Positions 21,750 to 34,756 of a DNA stretch of 64,000 nt are shown here, piece after piece. The DNA comes from Paragonimus westermani. Its lineage: Eukaryota > Platyhelminthes > Trematoda > Plagiorchiida > Troglotrematidae. A program made the position numbers and the translations under genes. The stretch is taken from assembly GCA_008508345.1 (NCBI GenBank), contig QNGE01000865.1, positions 79,712 through 143,711 of the forward strand, written 5' to 3'. Positions within the stretch are counted from its first letter, which is position 1. Each line of letters begins with the position of its first letter. A model generated the notes under the pieces. That model saw only the letters and a list, made by a program, of their open reading frames with translations. It ran no database searches and was not told where the DNA came from.

Positions 21750-22290
21750 TCTAGTGTCCGTTACGTCCAAGTTATTCACCTAACTTATTTTACGTCGGTT
21801 CACTAAGCCCAGAGAAAGTCAGATACACAGAGATCAGACAGGATTCCGATCCGGCCGAGGGTGCGTTGATCACATTTTTGCACTACGATAGATCTTGAAC
21901 CATCAGCACTCATATAGGCAGCCGATACTCATGGTCTTTTTAGACCTAAAGGCTGCTCGTAAAGTTCTCTGGAGCTGTCTTCTTCGCAAGGGAGTATCAC
22001 GGAACTACGTGAATCTGTTGAGATCACTGTATGCTCACTCTGCAAGCAGAGTGAGAGTTTATGGACAACTGTTTCGGACGTTCATCATTTATATTGGTGT
22101 TCGTCAGGGGTGTCCGATTTCCCCCTTCCTGTTCAATTTTGTAATGGACGACATTTTAGAAAGTGCGATTGACCAGTCCAGTCAACTTGTTGTTGAGGTT
22201 CTTCCGGGTGCTCGTTTGACCGACATGGAGTATGCGGATGACATTTTGTTCGTTATCATTTCACATTGCCTCCTCTATACTAAACAGTAG
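21750..22290 (+). mobile_element. RTE retrotransposon, reverse transcriptase fragment
   Basis: Second RTE copy in the window, matching 3733-4028 and running further. In order it has 'GFRSGRGCVDHIF', 'MVFLDLKAARKVLWSC' (the FDS residues after the motif A Asp are deleted), 'YVNLLRSLYAHSASRVRVYG', 'GVRQGCPISPFLFNFVMDD' and 'LTDMEYADDILFV' (catalytic Y-A-D-D intact). It then runs out of frame at 22290. It is truncated after the YADD box; the C-terminal part is not here. The endonuclease fragment at 21030 is in the same orientation and was probably once contiguous. Confidence 0.9.
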
Positions 22291-23132
22291 CCAAGAGTAT
22301 GTGTAGGCTGGTGAGATCTAGGTGAATAGTCAATTAGAAGATAGCTAATTGAGTGAAGGAAACTTTGTTAACCTACGAGATCCATGGAAGCTCAACTCTT
22401 ACATTTAATTGTTTTGTACACAATGCTCTAAACTTGTCTGTGCTTCCTGTGGTTCTTCACGACAGTTGCCATCAGCCGTCTCTAACCAGCATTTGTGTAC
22501 AAAACTGTTCATCTATATGCCTTAAGCTGTCGCTGACCTGACAGGTTAGCACAAGGTCCATAACATTTACCGCTTTTCTTAAACGATTTTCGTCTCATGC
22601 CACTAGTCTTATATACATATGCACGGTTTTCGTCGCTTGGTAATTACGAGTTGATACGAAGTGCTAGCATCTACCAATGTTCGTCTTCTCACTGTTTTTT
22701 ACACTTTTAAAACAATATTTCTCTCGGATAAAATACTTCCATCAGTTGGTGGAACAAATGGGATATTTTACATCACTTGGTTAATAATCTGGCCAATCAC
22801 CATCCATTTCAAGACTGCGTTTTTTTGTGTCCGTTCAACGCTGTGATTGGCTAGTCCACCAGTTTACCCTTCTTCAATCAAAACTATACTTCTGGGATGG
22901 TTCGTAAACACTCAGGATAAACAATCTTTGGCTATCAGTTCGCCTGTTGGCCTCCTGATCATCTGTGTCCAGTTCTACAATCACCTGTCATTCGCAACAT
23001 ACGTGTGCATAGTGAAACTACTAAACAGCGTCATAAGTGTTTTGTCCAAACTTCTGAAACTGCGGAAGGCGTAGCAACCTCGAAAGGCTAGTGTGAACAT
23101 TCACATGCGTGTTCGCACAATAAACTCTCAAA
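22291..23132. other. unassigned sequence; probable upstream region of the exon at 23133
   Basis: No transposon motif recognised. If 23133 is a true translation start, the promoter and 5' UTR should lie here. I see no convincing TATA box. Confidence 0.35.
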
Positions 23133-23190
23133 ATGACTCTGTTTCCATTCACTGTTCTCTACTTGTTCCACTTGGTCGTTGGAGTGCAAA
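23133..23190 (+). CDS. first coding exon with signal peptide, unknown secreted or membrane protein
   Basis: ATG in an A-rich context (CTCAAAATGA) followed by MTLFPFTVLYLFHLVVGVQ, a short hydrophobic run like a secretory signal peptide. A consensus donor, CAAA|GTAAGT, follows. The exon leaves in phase 1 and the exon at 31589 enters in phase 1, forming a Lys codon. A competing frame starting upstream is also open but is not hydrophobic. I assign it as the start of a secreted or type I membrane protein. The function is unknown and the junction to 31589 is inferred. Confidence 0.5.
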
Positions 23191-23527
23191 GTAAGTCCAT
23201 GAAACATTTGAAATTCCCATGAAGCTTGGATATACGGTGGCTTGTAAGAACATTGCTCTCTACGAAGGTCTCACATGACACTTGCAGTCAAATGTTAACA
23301 CCGACGTTAGTGTTCTTTTTCGTTCACTTGCAAACCGAGGTTGTACGATCAGTTCTTTCCTTGTGTTAGTTTTGTGTGCAAGTTTTATGGACGAAATACA
23401 GGTTGACGAGTAGTTGAAGATTTGATTAATTTCAAGTCGAACATTACTCAAACATGACCGCAGTCTTATTATTTAAATGGACTTTTGAGTCACCATTTTG
23501 AAAAGCAATAATATATTCGATTTTTGC

Positions 23528-23700
23528 TCTTGTTAGAGCTCGTCATTAGTGCATATCTACACGAAAACCTGGAGTAGAACTCGAACAACACATTTCCATG
23601 AAACTACCATGTTGACCACTCGGCTGTTGACCTCACATTAGGCACGACTGAATCATCACATCCAAACGCTCATCCACATTCGTTTGCGTGTAATACCCAG
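23528..23700 (-). mobile_element. tRNA-derived SINE copy 3
   Basis: Minus strand: GAGGTCAACAGCCGAGTGGT, CAACATGGTAGTTTCATGG, TTCGAGTTCTACTCC (B-box region) and ATATGCACTAATGACGAGCT. It extends past the tRNA-like head into a module shared with the copy at 48960 (CAAACGCTCATCCACATTCG on the plus strand). Confidence 0.75.
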
Positions 23701-23869
23701 ATTGCTCAATCGCTTCGAGAGACGGTAATCCTTGTCTTAACACCAGTAGATAACCTCGTGATTAGGACTTCTTAGACAGGCTGGAGTCTCCGATCTTATT
23801 AAACTTGCTGAGTGACATTCTACATTTTTACTGAGTAGTCGGAGAGTCGACTAACATCACTCGTAGTTG

Positions 23870-24055
23870 AGCGCAGCTTCAGTATTCCCACGGTCTTTTC
23901 AGTCAGTCTTTCGAAAGGTAGCGCTAGACTCCAGCTGCGTTCTTGTTAGAGCTCCTCAGTGTCTCATGTCTTTGCAACGGCCAGAATTAGAACCTGAAAT
24001 TCAAGTTGGTAGCTAATTTATCAGCCACTTGGTCGTCGACTCTGTGAGTATAGAT
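23870..24055 (-). mobile_element. tRNA-derived SINE copy 4
   Basis: Minus strand: GACCAAGTGGCTGATAAATT, GGTTCTAATTCTGGCC (B-box region), GAGGAGCTCTAACAAGAACG and CTACCTTTCGAAAGACTGAC. It follows copy 3 by about 170 bases in the same orientation, with a diverged head. Confidence 0.65.
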
Positions 24056-26490
24056 GGTGACGGAACAACTTAAACCAAAAATGTCTGACGTGGTCACACT
24101 CGGTTGGTGGGGATGAACACAGCAAACCAGTGAGTTGTAACACTAAGGTTACCAACTGCAATCTAGTCCCGTTTGTGTTCACCGTAATCGGTGTATCCTC
24201 ATGACTATGACTGCCCCGTGGTTGACGGTGTCTACACATTCTTCCACACAATTAGGGTATATATAGCCCTCGACAAAGCTACACGACCATCTAATCTTTC
24301 GATACTATCCCTCTGCATCGTCAAAGGGGAGAAACATTTGACTCATCGAATAACTGAAAATACTCCCAGATTAGCTAAAGGTCTGACAGGTCAAACTGTC
24401 ACGTCACTTGCCTGTTCAACACAGAACCGACAGGCAGTTTCATGGATTGCGGATCACCTTTTGAGCATGAAACAATTGAAACTTCACGTATTTTTAACAC
24501 AGCTAGCAGCGATCGGTTGCTGTCGTTCATCTATCAAACAACTACATCCCACCCTCTGTAAGCAACGCGAATTGTTTATTAGTCCACCGTTGTCAATGTA
24601 ACAAAACTGGACTGAGCCTATATGCGTGTATGTTGCTTTTTCTGTGTGCAGCCTCATTCCCCTATTCAACTGCGACAAGTTTGGTTTCGTCATATAGATG
24701 ATAACCATTGCCTTATGCATCTGAAGAGACGTGGTGAAATGTTGCCGAGACCATTGTGCAAACCTGCGTTGTTTTCTTCTTCTATTAAGTTTATGTCGAC
24801 AAAACATTCGTCCAAATACCTCCGTTATTATCAGGTCAACATAAGCCATTTCTCAATTCAGATGGACAGGTCAAATCAGAAAGCAACGGGCTGAATATCG
24901 TTTGAACAGCTCTGAAAGAAAAATAGCCCTATCCGAAAATGTAAACGAATAACCGTGACAAGCGTTTACGGTGACATTCAGTGGATATGGTACCTTCAAA
25001 CTGAAACGTTGACGTAAACTTCACCAGTCGTGTATAAGTCTGCCACTGTGAGAACGGGATGTGTCATCGCCCAATCGCTCTTTCTGGAAGTGAAATCACT
25101 GTTATGTGACTAGATGCTATGTGGCGAGAATTCCATTTTAGACTGGTTCAATCCATATTGTACGCCAACAGTGCGAACTGACCGAGTTGGAAACACAGGA
25201 AGCTCTTAGCATTCCAACAGTTGTAGGTGGAGGATTCGGAAAAAACCTCATAGACCTGAAGACGTTATTGTACACTATTTGACATGACAATGTACAGGGG
25301 GTCAGTGAGAAAGACAGGTAGTTTCACCAAGGTAACACAAACAACCAACATCACGACTGGTTCCCAAGGTAGCAATAAATACGTCAGAATCCAAATCCAT
25401 CCTCATGTTCAATGTTCTTGCAAGAATTTTGAAATTACTTATGAGCAATTGAAATGTCAGAAAACTAGCAGAATGATTTCATCTGACTTTTAGAAGAAGC
25501 TAATTGTTGTCATCTTGGAAAGTGGGTGTTACCAAAAAGATGGGATGATTTTATCCTGTGATATTACGTGAGCGATATAAGCTTTTTGGTTAGTCTCATT
25601 AGCTACATGCTCAAAACAACCTTATCGAACACTGACAGAAAAGGTATAGTGGAGCAAGAGTTTTCTTTTTCGGTGCTTCATCAACAGACTCATTACAATC
25701 GAGTATGGCTGAGCGTTCATATTTAATTATTCATGCTTATTGTGGAATCATTGATGCACTGTTCAGCTCGGTTGACTCGGGAAGACAGATGGGATTTTAA
25801 CCCTGACTCTAACATTACTAATAAGCTTTAACGGGAAGGAAACTCAAGCCCCAAGGTTTTTCAAAGAATCTGTAGGAAGAACTACCCGGGTACGAAATTT
25901 GTCAATAAAAATAGCGGTGCTCAATTTATATCAGCCAAATTCCCCACAAATCACTGGTACTTGTATATGTCTATATTGATATGGCGATGGCAAGTGATTT
26001 AGAATTTTGTGAGCAAACGTGAAAATGCAGTAAACGTGTGAACAAAGGTGTGTAGCGCGATTGATGAGGTAGATGAGCCACGCGCATTAAGTTTAAGCAC
26101 GGACTTTTCTGACAAACGCAACATCAATACAAACTACTTTTGTGCGTGTTACAGACAGACGTGAATAAGGGCTCTGGACTGTTCGAAACAAGCAGAAAAT
26201 ATTCGGTAGATCAGGCGATCTCAGCCATATGTGGAAATTACAGGTGCGTAAGTCCTCGTCAGTCCACTGCCTAGCTATTCTGGTCGATGGTCGCCGACGA
26301 GGTCAGACAGAAGACGCGCTGTGTGATCAGTGTAGTTTATCCTACATGGACAGTGAAACCAGTGCACACAGAATGAGGCTTTATCAGCATCCGATTTACA
26401 CCCGCCTATAGAAACATGAATGAGATGAGGGTCAAAATTAATTTACAGTCGTACAGCAAAATGCCTTTTTCTAGTAACAACACTTGGTCC
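24056..26490. other. unassigned sequence, probably intronic
   Basis: Opposed open frames of 120-136 codons at 24191-24849 show no motif and overlap antisense; I treat them as chance. Nothing else recognised. Confidence 0.4.
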
Positions 26491-26880
26491 TTAAATGTCT
26501 ACATCCGCTGTGGAACCTTCTTTGAACGGAAGCCAGTGATTAAGAAAACCTACTCCATGTTTTGAGTCGTTTTGTGGTTGTTTCATAAATAGCCGTGCAA
26601 ATGTGTTGTTGATTGTGAACAACTGAACAAAGAGAGGGTTTTGGCCCATTCGAACAAACGGAATGTTCATAATTCCCATAACAAAGTTAGGCATTGTTGT
26701 CAATTTCTGGGTTACCTGCTTTTGTAGTATCATTAGAATAATCAGTTTCACAAATTTGGTTCTCTCCACTTCGGTTAGTGGTTGGTAAATTGCCAGACGT
26801 TGACATAAGTGTTCTTTTAAATGGAGTTTCGATCCATATTGTTGTGGACAATCGATCAGAAAAATGTTACAATCCGACAG
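26491..26880 (-). CDS. long minus-strand open frame, unknown protein
   Basis: 129 codons open between a TGA (26881-26883) and the stop at 26491, with no in-frame ATG in the first third. It reads 'CPQQYGSKLHLKEHLCQRLA', 'TEVERTKFVKLIILMIL', 'MPNFVMGIMNIPFVRMGQNP' and 'FARLFMKQPQNDSKHGVGF'. The composition is more protein-like than most frames here. It may be a terminal exon (a weak acceptor TTTAAAAG lies near 26820), a transposon remnant or an old integrated sequence. I recognise no domain. A frame this long can also arise by chance in 64 kb. Confidence 0.35.
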   Translation of the reverse strand: MSDCNIFLIDCPQQYGSKLHLKEHLCQRLAIYQPLTEVERTKFVKLIILMILQKQVTQKLTTMPNFVMGIMNIPFVRMGQNPLFVQLFTINNTFARLFMKQPQNDSKHGVGFLNHWLPFKEGSTADVDI

Positions 26881-29800
26881 TCAAGCTCATAGCCATGATC
26901 GCACTGTTCGGCATTTACGAATGGGATCTTTGGAAAGTAAATGCATGAGGAAGGATACCAAGTTCACCCGGTGATTTATATGATAGGCTCGATTTTATAC
27001 TCCAAACTGCGTTTTTGCGTGGGACTTACACAAAAATCACTTTAGAAGAAATCAGTTTCCAAATCAAGAGATGAGAATCTGTTGTAAAGATGCGAATAAC
27101 ACACTACCAAGAATGGACGTTGGAATCATCAACATAACAGCCTTTACTATCACATTTCTGTGGTGGCGCTGAATATCAGTTGAACATTATCTGATTCTGT
27201 ATTGATGGTATAGGTCATCCAGTTGTACTGGCAGCTAGATTACTGGGGTAATCTGACAACGAATGTTTCACAACTGGCCACAATCTACCCAGAAACACAC
27301 TTCTACCTATTTGGTGGAACGGATAGTCTCTGTAAGAAGGCTTCAGTTCTATGACTCGATGTGTTTTTCCCTCCGATATCATGTGGGTATCAGACTGATT
27401 GAAGAAAATAGCGCAAAATGTGGTGTGGAATCATTCTTCGGAATCACGATGTTGAAGTTCCGGCAGAAATATACGTGATATCGGTGCCATTTCTAGGGAC
27501 TGAACCACAGCGTTTTTTCCAGACAGTACTCTTGAAAAGGCACCAAACAAAAACGTATACAATACATTCCAGTAAGCTTGCATTCTATGGCAGGGGAACT
27601 GCAGTTTAAATGTAAGCTTTTAAAGGTATGACATTCTATAGTGTTTTCATTCGCAAAGTAGGAGAACTTCACGATCCAATCAGCGGAGAAGAATTGCAGT
27701 TGGTTTATACAAAGTTCATTATCCTTTAGTGAATAAAGCTCGAGTTTTTTATGTCCAAACTAATACACAACGTTTCGGAGGTTGATGTAACTCTTACCAC
27801 ACCTGGTGTGACGTATTTAGGTGAGCATCCGCTTCATGAATAGCGGTGGTCAGTAGGCTGATGTAATCAACCAGACGAATTCCGTGATGGATGTTAAATT
27901 CGTCCACAACGCTACGAACTGTGCAGCCTTCTTTTAATGCCTCTTTAGAATAGTGTAGAAGTGTTTGATCAGACGGTAAGCAAATGAATTTTATTGTTCA
28001 TCTAGACTAGACACACGACGTTAAGCTCAGCATATTTTTTGAATTTGTTCTTGATGACGTGGAAATCTGTGCCTTTTTGACGAGAAGGAGCCAAGGGTTT
28101 TGGGGTTGCTTGCCTCTTTACAGATCAGTTTAAGTAGTCCCGAAGAAATGGTACTAGTTCGATCATTGTTCACTTGATAACCGCTATCAATCCCAGAGGT
28201 AATTTTTGCGTTACTGATTACTTTTCTGTTCCTTGTTTCATTCTACACTGGATGATGCATTCTGTCACATTGTTGATAGATAGTCGGAAAGTGGATTGTT
28301 GAAATTTTAGGCTAACACCTGTAAAAAGAGAATATCACACTTCAGTTATATTGCTGTCTGAGCTGGTAGGTATTGCTTATTTTTGTCATAGTCTAGGTCT
28401 GAATTCAGACCACAGTTTTGTGAATCAACCGTGTTGACCAAATACCCTTACAGTAGACACGGTCGAATTATTCCACTAAAACACTTGGCTACATTCAATT
28501 GTTAGTGGTGCAAATGTCGGGTGATGCGGCCCTTGTAACTTTTTAATTAGTCGAAGATATGAAAGTAAATTACTACAGAATAGATGGGATTGAAACTATC
28601 TGGTTCCAATCCACTGGGGCCATTGAACAACTAATAGGGGAAACGAGAGTTACATTTTGAATGTTTGCTGAAATCAGAAGCTGAAACAAATGGTTGATAA
28701 TTCAACCTTTTTGTCTCCTTGGAGTGACATCCACACGAAAAGAATCCAGTTACAAACATTCATTTTACTATGTAATCGACATGATAGACTACTGAGTTTT
28801 CATTTAAAAACTAGTTGATTAGACTTTTCGATCACAAACACCCATTCTATAGCCGCCTGTCAACAAACCAAAAGGAACCTTCTCAGCAAGACAATATATC
28901 TTGCTGTCGCAGTGCTTTCGGTGTGATAGTTCGGTGCAGAACATGGTGATTGGTATCGCTGTGAAAATGGACTGCTAGTGGGAAAGTGAACGTCCACAAG
29001 ATACTAAGCGAATCGGTTAAACTTGTTCCATTGTGGTGCTGGAGGTTGACTGAAGTTCACCGTTCCCATACAACTGATACAATCAACCTGTTGTTTGGAC
29101 AATGTCCAGTTGACATTCATGACAGACGTTTTACGGGGAACTTTTACCGACTAATCCCGGAAAGCGCTAGCTATTAGTTTTCATCGTAAAGGTTTTCTAT
29201 GATGGTAGATGGCACTATGCAGATATGATAGTTTTTCACACATTAATAATTAATTTACAAGTCACACGTACACGTGCACTATTTTTCCGAGCAGTGACAT
29301 TATATTCCATCCGTGGGTGCGCCGTCATGTTGCTTCGTGTTACACGCACCCTTTTTTTTTCAAAGTGATGGGAGCTCGATTAACTACTCACCCAGGATCT
29401 TCCAACCGAATGTATGTCCACCTCGAAACTGTACTTTCGTACCTGCAGTCGACCTGATGCTGTCCGTTCTGTTAAGAATCAATCATCTCAACTTGAGCTA
29501 TCTTACCATGAAACATACACATGTTTAAGATTAACAGCGCATCATCTGGCCTCTGTTCCTATTTCGAATGAATTTCATTGGACATAAAAGTGTGAGGCTA
29601 GTCCCATGTACTGAACAGTCTGTCGACAATGGGATGAAATCGATTCGGGGGTGGATGGATGATTTTCTGTCTTCGGCAACAGAATTAATTCGTGTACATA
29701 TATGGTATTAGAAAGCTTGAGTAAACTTGCTATAATGTGGTTTGAACCTTTCATCCTCTGCCAAATTAAGAATGAGTCTTTCACGTTCTAACAAATTTTC

Positions 29801-31588
29801 AAAATTTCTGGTGTTTTCTAGTCAGCTTGTAAAACCCGACAAAAGTGTGGTGATTCGGGTGAATTATTGACCAAGTAAATCTGTGGTTTTCAGTAAAGGT
29901 CATGCATTCGATTGATACCATGACATAAACAACAATGGTGAATTGCTTCATTTATTGTAATTGGGTGATTGTACATTCAGTGAAGGGTGGATTCAAAAGT
30001 GTAACCAATCGAGGACGGACGCAGTGCAATTTAAATGTCAGGCTCGAGGTAGCTAGCTGGTAATAACTATTTCCCTCTAGTGTTGCGCCCAACGTCGAAA
30101 CGTACTGTCCAACTTAACGTTCACGGCTGAATCAGTTAAAAGCTTTGAAACACTATTCGATAAGTAGCTGTAAACTTGCATTACAAATTGCCTAGCCACG
30201 TGCTTGGATCACTCCCATAGGTCACAACACGCCCACGTCTGCTAAAATGTTTTGACGTTAATTGCTCACACGATTGCACACCACTAGTTTGTGCATCTGT
30301 ACACCCATAGAACCGGATAACACATTTTGTTCCTAAATCAACGCAGACAGAGTGACACGAAAACAAAAGTCTTCCCTCTTCCCACACAAACCTGTCATGA
30401 ATGAACGCTAGTCGCACACGTGTAACATTCAATTGGCCTAAAGAAAAAGTCACCGGTAACTGTAACACTCATTCAAATTTCTATCAACTGTAATGAAATG
30501 GATAACGGTTACTGGAACGATAAGAATATATGGTCACACTACGTTACTCATGAGCAATCAGGTGGGCTCAAACACTGAGAAAAATACGAAAAGAAACATT
30601 TTAATGTAGTCCGGGAATTAATGACAGTTCCGACACACGAACTGGCAACTGTAGCGTCCCGGAATTGTTGTTACGTACAAATGAGTGCTTTTCGGCGATG
30701 TGTTATTGAGGCATATGCCACCTTGTTTGATATTTTGAATAAACACTCCTTGTACCACCCGCTTCTTTTGTTCAAAAAGAGCGGTCATGAAATTCGTTGT
30801 TCAATGGGAGTCCTCGCAAGAGTCTCGGCGTTGAATTTTGAACAAGACAGCCATATCATTTTGCGGTCAAATTCTGTCGTCAGTTTTGGCGTGAAAGACA
30901 AACGTCTGGCAACCTGAGCACGAAATATGTGTCTAGTGCGAGTGTTAAATGTTAACTTGTTGGGTCAATGACAGTGAAATGCAGATTACCAAGTTCATTC
31001 GGTGTTATTGGCGTAAAAGTTACTTATAATTAGAAGGTGAAATAAGTTAACAAAATACACATATAACACGTGACAGTATACTGAATTTACTCGAATAACA
31101 AAAACTAGATAACACAATGTTACACTTTATCAATATCCGAATAGCACAGTAGAAATGATTTTAACTGTTCTGAGTCACTATTTTAAACACTGGAAGCTTG
31201 CGTGATAGTACAAATGTGAGAATTGTCTCAGAGTTTTAATTCGTTCGCTGGATGAAACTGTACAAGACTTGGGGTAGAAAATCTTCACCGTAGAACGATG
31301 TACTGTTCACGTAGTGTGATAGCATCAAAACAGGACATATTGTTCATCGTGTTGTGTAGTAGTGAATAGTCATTCCCCCTGATGCTTCTCGTAGACGTGT
31401 GTGATAAAACCCGAATGGCTGTTGTGACAATTTTGATGGTCGTGATGCACACCAAACTATGAACAAGGTAAATTGGTGGCACCGTCACTAGGGCTGCTGA
31501 CAGAGTCGGAACCGTTGACCTTGTTGGGTGTTCCATGTACTGGGCCTTGAGTGAATAAACATAGACCCTTTTATAGTTCCCATTACAG
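26881..31588. other. unassigned sequence, probably intronic
   Basis: One candidate exon at 29348 (acceptor after a T-run ending TTCAAAG; 'INYSPRIFQPNVCPPRNC', stop at 29528) is noted but not supported by a donor. No repeats recognised. Confidence 0.4.
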
Positions 31589-31869
31589 AACAAAAGATTA
31601 TCCACGTCGGGACGCAGTGCATACCAGATGTGACCTGCTTAACAGGTGAATCTCTTGAGTGCAACCATGACGAGTTCAACAAGTTAACTAAGGAGCTTGC
31701 TGGTACGAATTTAGTGAAGGTGTGCTGGCGGGTTTACTATGATAGTTTGGTTGATTGCACAGTGACCCCTCATATGAATTTCTACAATGTTACTCACGCT
31801 GACGTTTCGTATGCTGTGGAAGTTACATATCTGACAACTTCGAAGCAGCGGGGGCTGGCTTTATTTAAG
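31589..31869 (+). CDS. cysteine-rich exon of the putative secreted or membrane protein
   Basis: 281-nt exon after TTCCCATTACAG with donor TTTAAG|GTGACT, entering in phase 1 and leaving in phase 0. In the frame set by the exon at 23133 it is fully open. It reads 'HVGTQCIPDVTCLTGESLEC', 'FNKLTKELAGTNLVKVCWRV', 'YYDSLVDCTVTPHMNFYNVT' and 'DVSYAVEVTYLTT'. Five cysteines, one N-glycosylation site (N-V-T) and alternating strand-like segments fit an extracellular domain. An internal GT at 31645 (ACAG|GTGAAT) could be a second donor, but the frame stays open beyond it. No family is recognised. Confidence 0.6.
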
Positions 31870-32701
31870 GTGACTTTACACACACAGATTATTGTCAACT
31901 GTTACTCATCACCTCACACTGAGCCAACACAACAAGTGATGCATCAGCGCGACCTGTTTTTAAGCACACAAGGGTAGGATGATGCGTATGCTTGGCACTG
32001 TTTCATTGTATCATGGGATACGTTTCCACTCTGATCCTGGACGGGAGATTGGGTTATAGCATTTATCTAATGACTTCTGTCAAGTCCACAGCCAGTGGAC
32101 AAACAGGCTGGAATTCCGTATTGGAATAACCACTTTGGTCCTTTGATACTCCCACCACTCTGAAGTCTGTCCGACCAGTCAAGTACTCAAGGCCCACAAG
32201 AACACGAAAATGTTGTAAGCGAGGTGGACTCTGATGTAATCTCCTCGATTCTGCATTAATCCTTCCGGTAGGAGTAGTGTACAGACCTATGCAATGTACT
32301 GTGTTCTCCAATTGATTGAACTACAGCGTTGCGGAAGTATGAAACAATGACCTTCTCAGGTGACCTCAGAGAACACCAAAAGTGACAGTGCCCGTTGATT
32401 CACATCGGTGGTTATTTTTGTACAGTAAGGATTTAAATAGAGCTGGCATGTCTGGGTCAGTTGGTACAGTCTAAAATGAAACAAGGTAGGTAGAGGTGGA
32501 GTGGTAAAACACGAAAGCTGAGTGGGGATTGAGAATGTTTCGAAATCCAAAGCGCAAAATGACTGGCAGAAAGAAAAACACTTCGAGTGGACAGATCACG
32601 CTGGGGGTGAAAAGCTACATAGTCTGTGAAAACAACGTTCACGTTGTGAGAGACAAGCGACTGAGAACGACTGAGTACTAACTGATCACTACCTGTTTTA
32701 G

Positions 32702-32780
32702 TATGCACATACTTTAACTGGGACGGTGTATATCCACAGCCACTACCATATGGAATCTGTGTGCGAATATCCGGTCTTTT
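32702..32780 (+). CDS. candidate exon of the putative secreted or membrane protein
   Basis: A good branch site (TACTAAC at about 32677) and acceptor CCTGTTTTAG precede it. In phase 0, as left by the 31869 donor, it reads 'YAHTLTGTVYIHSHYHMES' and 'VCEYPVF' to a weak donor, TTTT|GTACAG, leaving phase 1. An alternative frame from the same acceptor is open for about 100 codons to a TAA at 33007 ('NWDGVYPQPLPYGICVRISG'). A third model has an exon ending at ACA|GTAAGT (33080). The acceptor is good; the exon extent is uncertain. Confidence 0.35.
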
Positions 32781-33831
32781 GTACAGGCATAGAAACAGTT
32801 TTTCCAATAAATCTGGTGTGGCAGTTCTTGAGCTATTTTCATCTATATTCCTAGAAGTGTGTCCAGATACTTCGTGGTTTTCTGAACGTATTGCACTCGC
32901 AGACACATTCAAATCAGTGGATTGCACTCAAGATTTACTGGCTCCCTTTGTAAAGTGGGACGAGCGTGGTGTTTGGAATGCCCTACATGTGTCCGATCGC
33001 AACTTCTAAGCGACTCTCAAACGTGCTCTGACTTTGTTATGTTTGGCACTGTGCGCAAAAATTATCTACTCAATACAGTAAGTTGCAAAGTAATTGATGA
33101 GACATGAACGAGTCGACTTTGTGCAAAACGTCTTGCGCAATACGTTTAACGTTTACTAAACTACCAGAAAATAGAAAGCTGTTTACGAAATTGTTAAAGA
33201 ATGTGTTTCACACTTACTGCCATTTGAAACACAAACTTTTATTTGGCCTCTGATTGGTTGAAGAAAAGCGACAAAGGGTACGAATTCTCAAAACCCCTTT
33301 GTTGTTTCTGCATAGCCGTCCTGTTCTGAAAATGAGCTACATATAAGTAAATCCGTGTGACGATCAGCAAACTTAGAGTTCCTGTGGGTTGTCTGCAAGA
33401 ATGAGTAGTTGTTCTTCGATCCACTAGATTGCCAGAAACAGATGTCCAACAGGCAGCCATTTTGTCGCTGAGTGTTCCTGAACACTTTATGTTGACATGT
33501 GAATTGTTCTCTTGGTCAAGCATGGTTCCGTCAGGATGAGTTGACAGTAAACGTTATTGAAACAAGTATTTCCAAAATGAACTTGGATAGACAGGTTTTT
33601 CAAGTAGACATTACGCCCCTAGCCTCCGACTGAGTCTAACAATTTCTCAAATTAATTTACACTTCCCTGTTTTGTATAGCTTACTTGAGTGGTTTCGGGT
33701 AGTGTATCCTTCGGAAGCACCTGAGCTGCCTTGGAAAACAGAAATTGAGAGAAAAAACGCAACTACACGAATAGTCCCAAAAACAAGCTCAATTCTGTAC
33801 GGCCGACCCTGACATCGATAACCACACCTAC
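32781..33831. other. overlapping open frames, coding status unclear
   Basis: Contains a 156-codon minus-strand frame (32457-32927) antisense to the candidate plus-strand exon at 32702; at most one is real. A minus-strand donor-like site lies near 33206 (A|GTAAGT). Confidence 0.3.
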
Positions 33832-34010
33832 CTGTGGTTCAGTTGCTGCTTCACATACTCTGTCAACTGCGCTGGATATCCCTCTTCTTTGTGACTGAAA
33901 CCCGTACCGGAAAAATGACTGACCGACCGTAGAATGCGATATGCTCATGGTCCGACCATCTCTGTTTGGAATTTGACCGACTGGGACTGTGTGCTCAATG
34001 CGCATTCGTT
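33832..34010 (-). CDS. candidate minus-strand exon, unknown gene
   Basis: Ends at an excellent minus-strand donor, CCACAG|GTAGGT (33832/33831). Two frames are open: one reads 'QIPNRDGRTMSISHSTVGQS' and 'FFRYGFQSQRRG', the other 'EEGYPAQLTEYVKQQLNH' near the end. The acceptor is not clear. It lies downstream (minus sense) of the first exon at 35702 and the micro-exon at 34792 and may be part of that gene. Confidence 0.3.
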
Positions 34011-34756
34011 GCACACTTCACTATTCCACCTGGTTCACACACAACCCCAGCCAGTAATCCACTTTTAGCCAACCACTGACGGAACGGCTCGTTGCCCACT
34101 TCAGCGAATTTGCACACTGAGGTATTGTTACTGCATCAACCGGGAGAATAAATTCGGAATTCCAGCTGTCATCATTATGTAGGAACGACTATAGGTAGAT
34201 AGGCTAACCAGTACTTGAATATCGTCTCCAAAAATATCAGAACAACGATGGTCAGTAGGGCACTAAGTAATCTCAGCCCATTAGAAAAACAATGCGCTTT
34301 TACAGACAACAAACAATGTTTATATTGGCATCCGTTATTAGACGACAGGCTTGACGCGTTTTAATTGGCCTCTTGTTTAGTACGCTCCACGACCTTCATT
34401 TAGACAGTTCGATTGTTGAGATCTGAAATGCGTTCAAACGAACCGTTTTACGCACCACTTCTTTTAAAATTTGGCATAGCACCTATTCGCTGTGTTTGGT
34501 TGACCGTCTCCAACCGACCACGGTTTCGCCTGCAAAATTTTGTGCCTGAGCTCGGATTGGCTGAAAATTTTCCCACGAGGAAGCTGCTCCACCCTGAACT
34601 CATTAAATTTGATTGGCTTGTGGGCTGAACGTGGATCATCGCTGCGGGGTGAACGACTCTACATCCACTACATCTATGGTAAATCGCACAGGCATGTCTC
34701 AGGTGTTTGAATGAGAATATTTTGACTTTTTCGAAGTGAATAGACGAACTACTCAC

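Noticed and set aside
24191..24849. Opposed frames of 121 and 136 codons
   Set aside because: No motif, antisense overlap, and no splice-site support.
32457..32927. 156-codon minus-strand frame
   Set aside because: Antisense to a candidate plus-strand exon with a good branch site and acceptor; it has no family motif and no clear splice sites.
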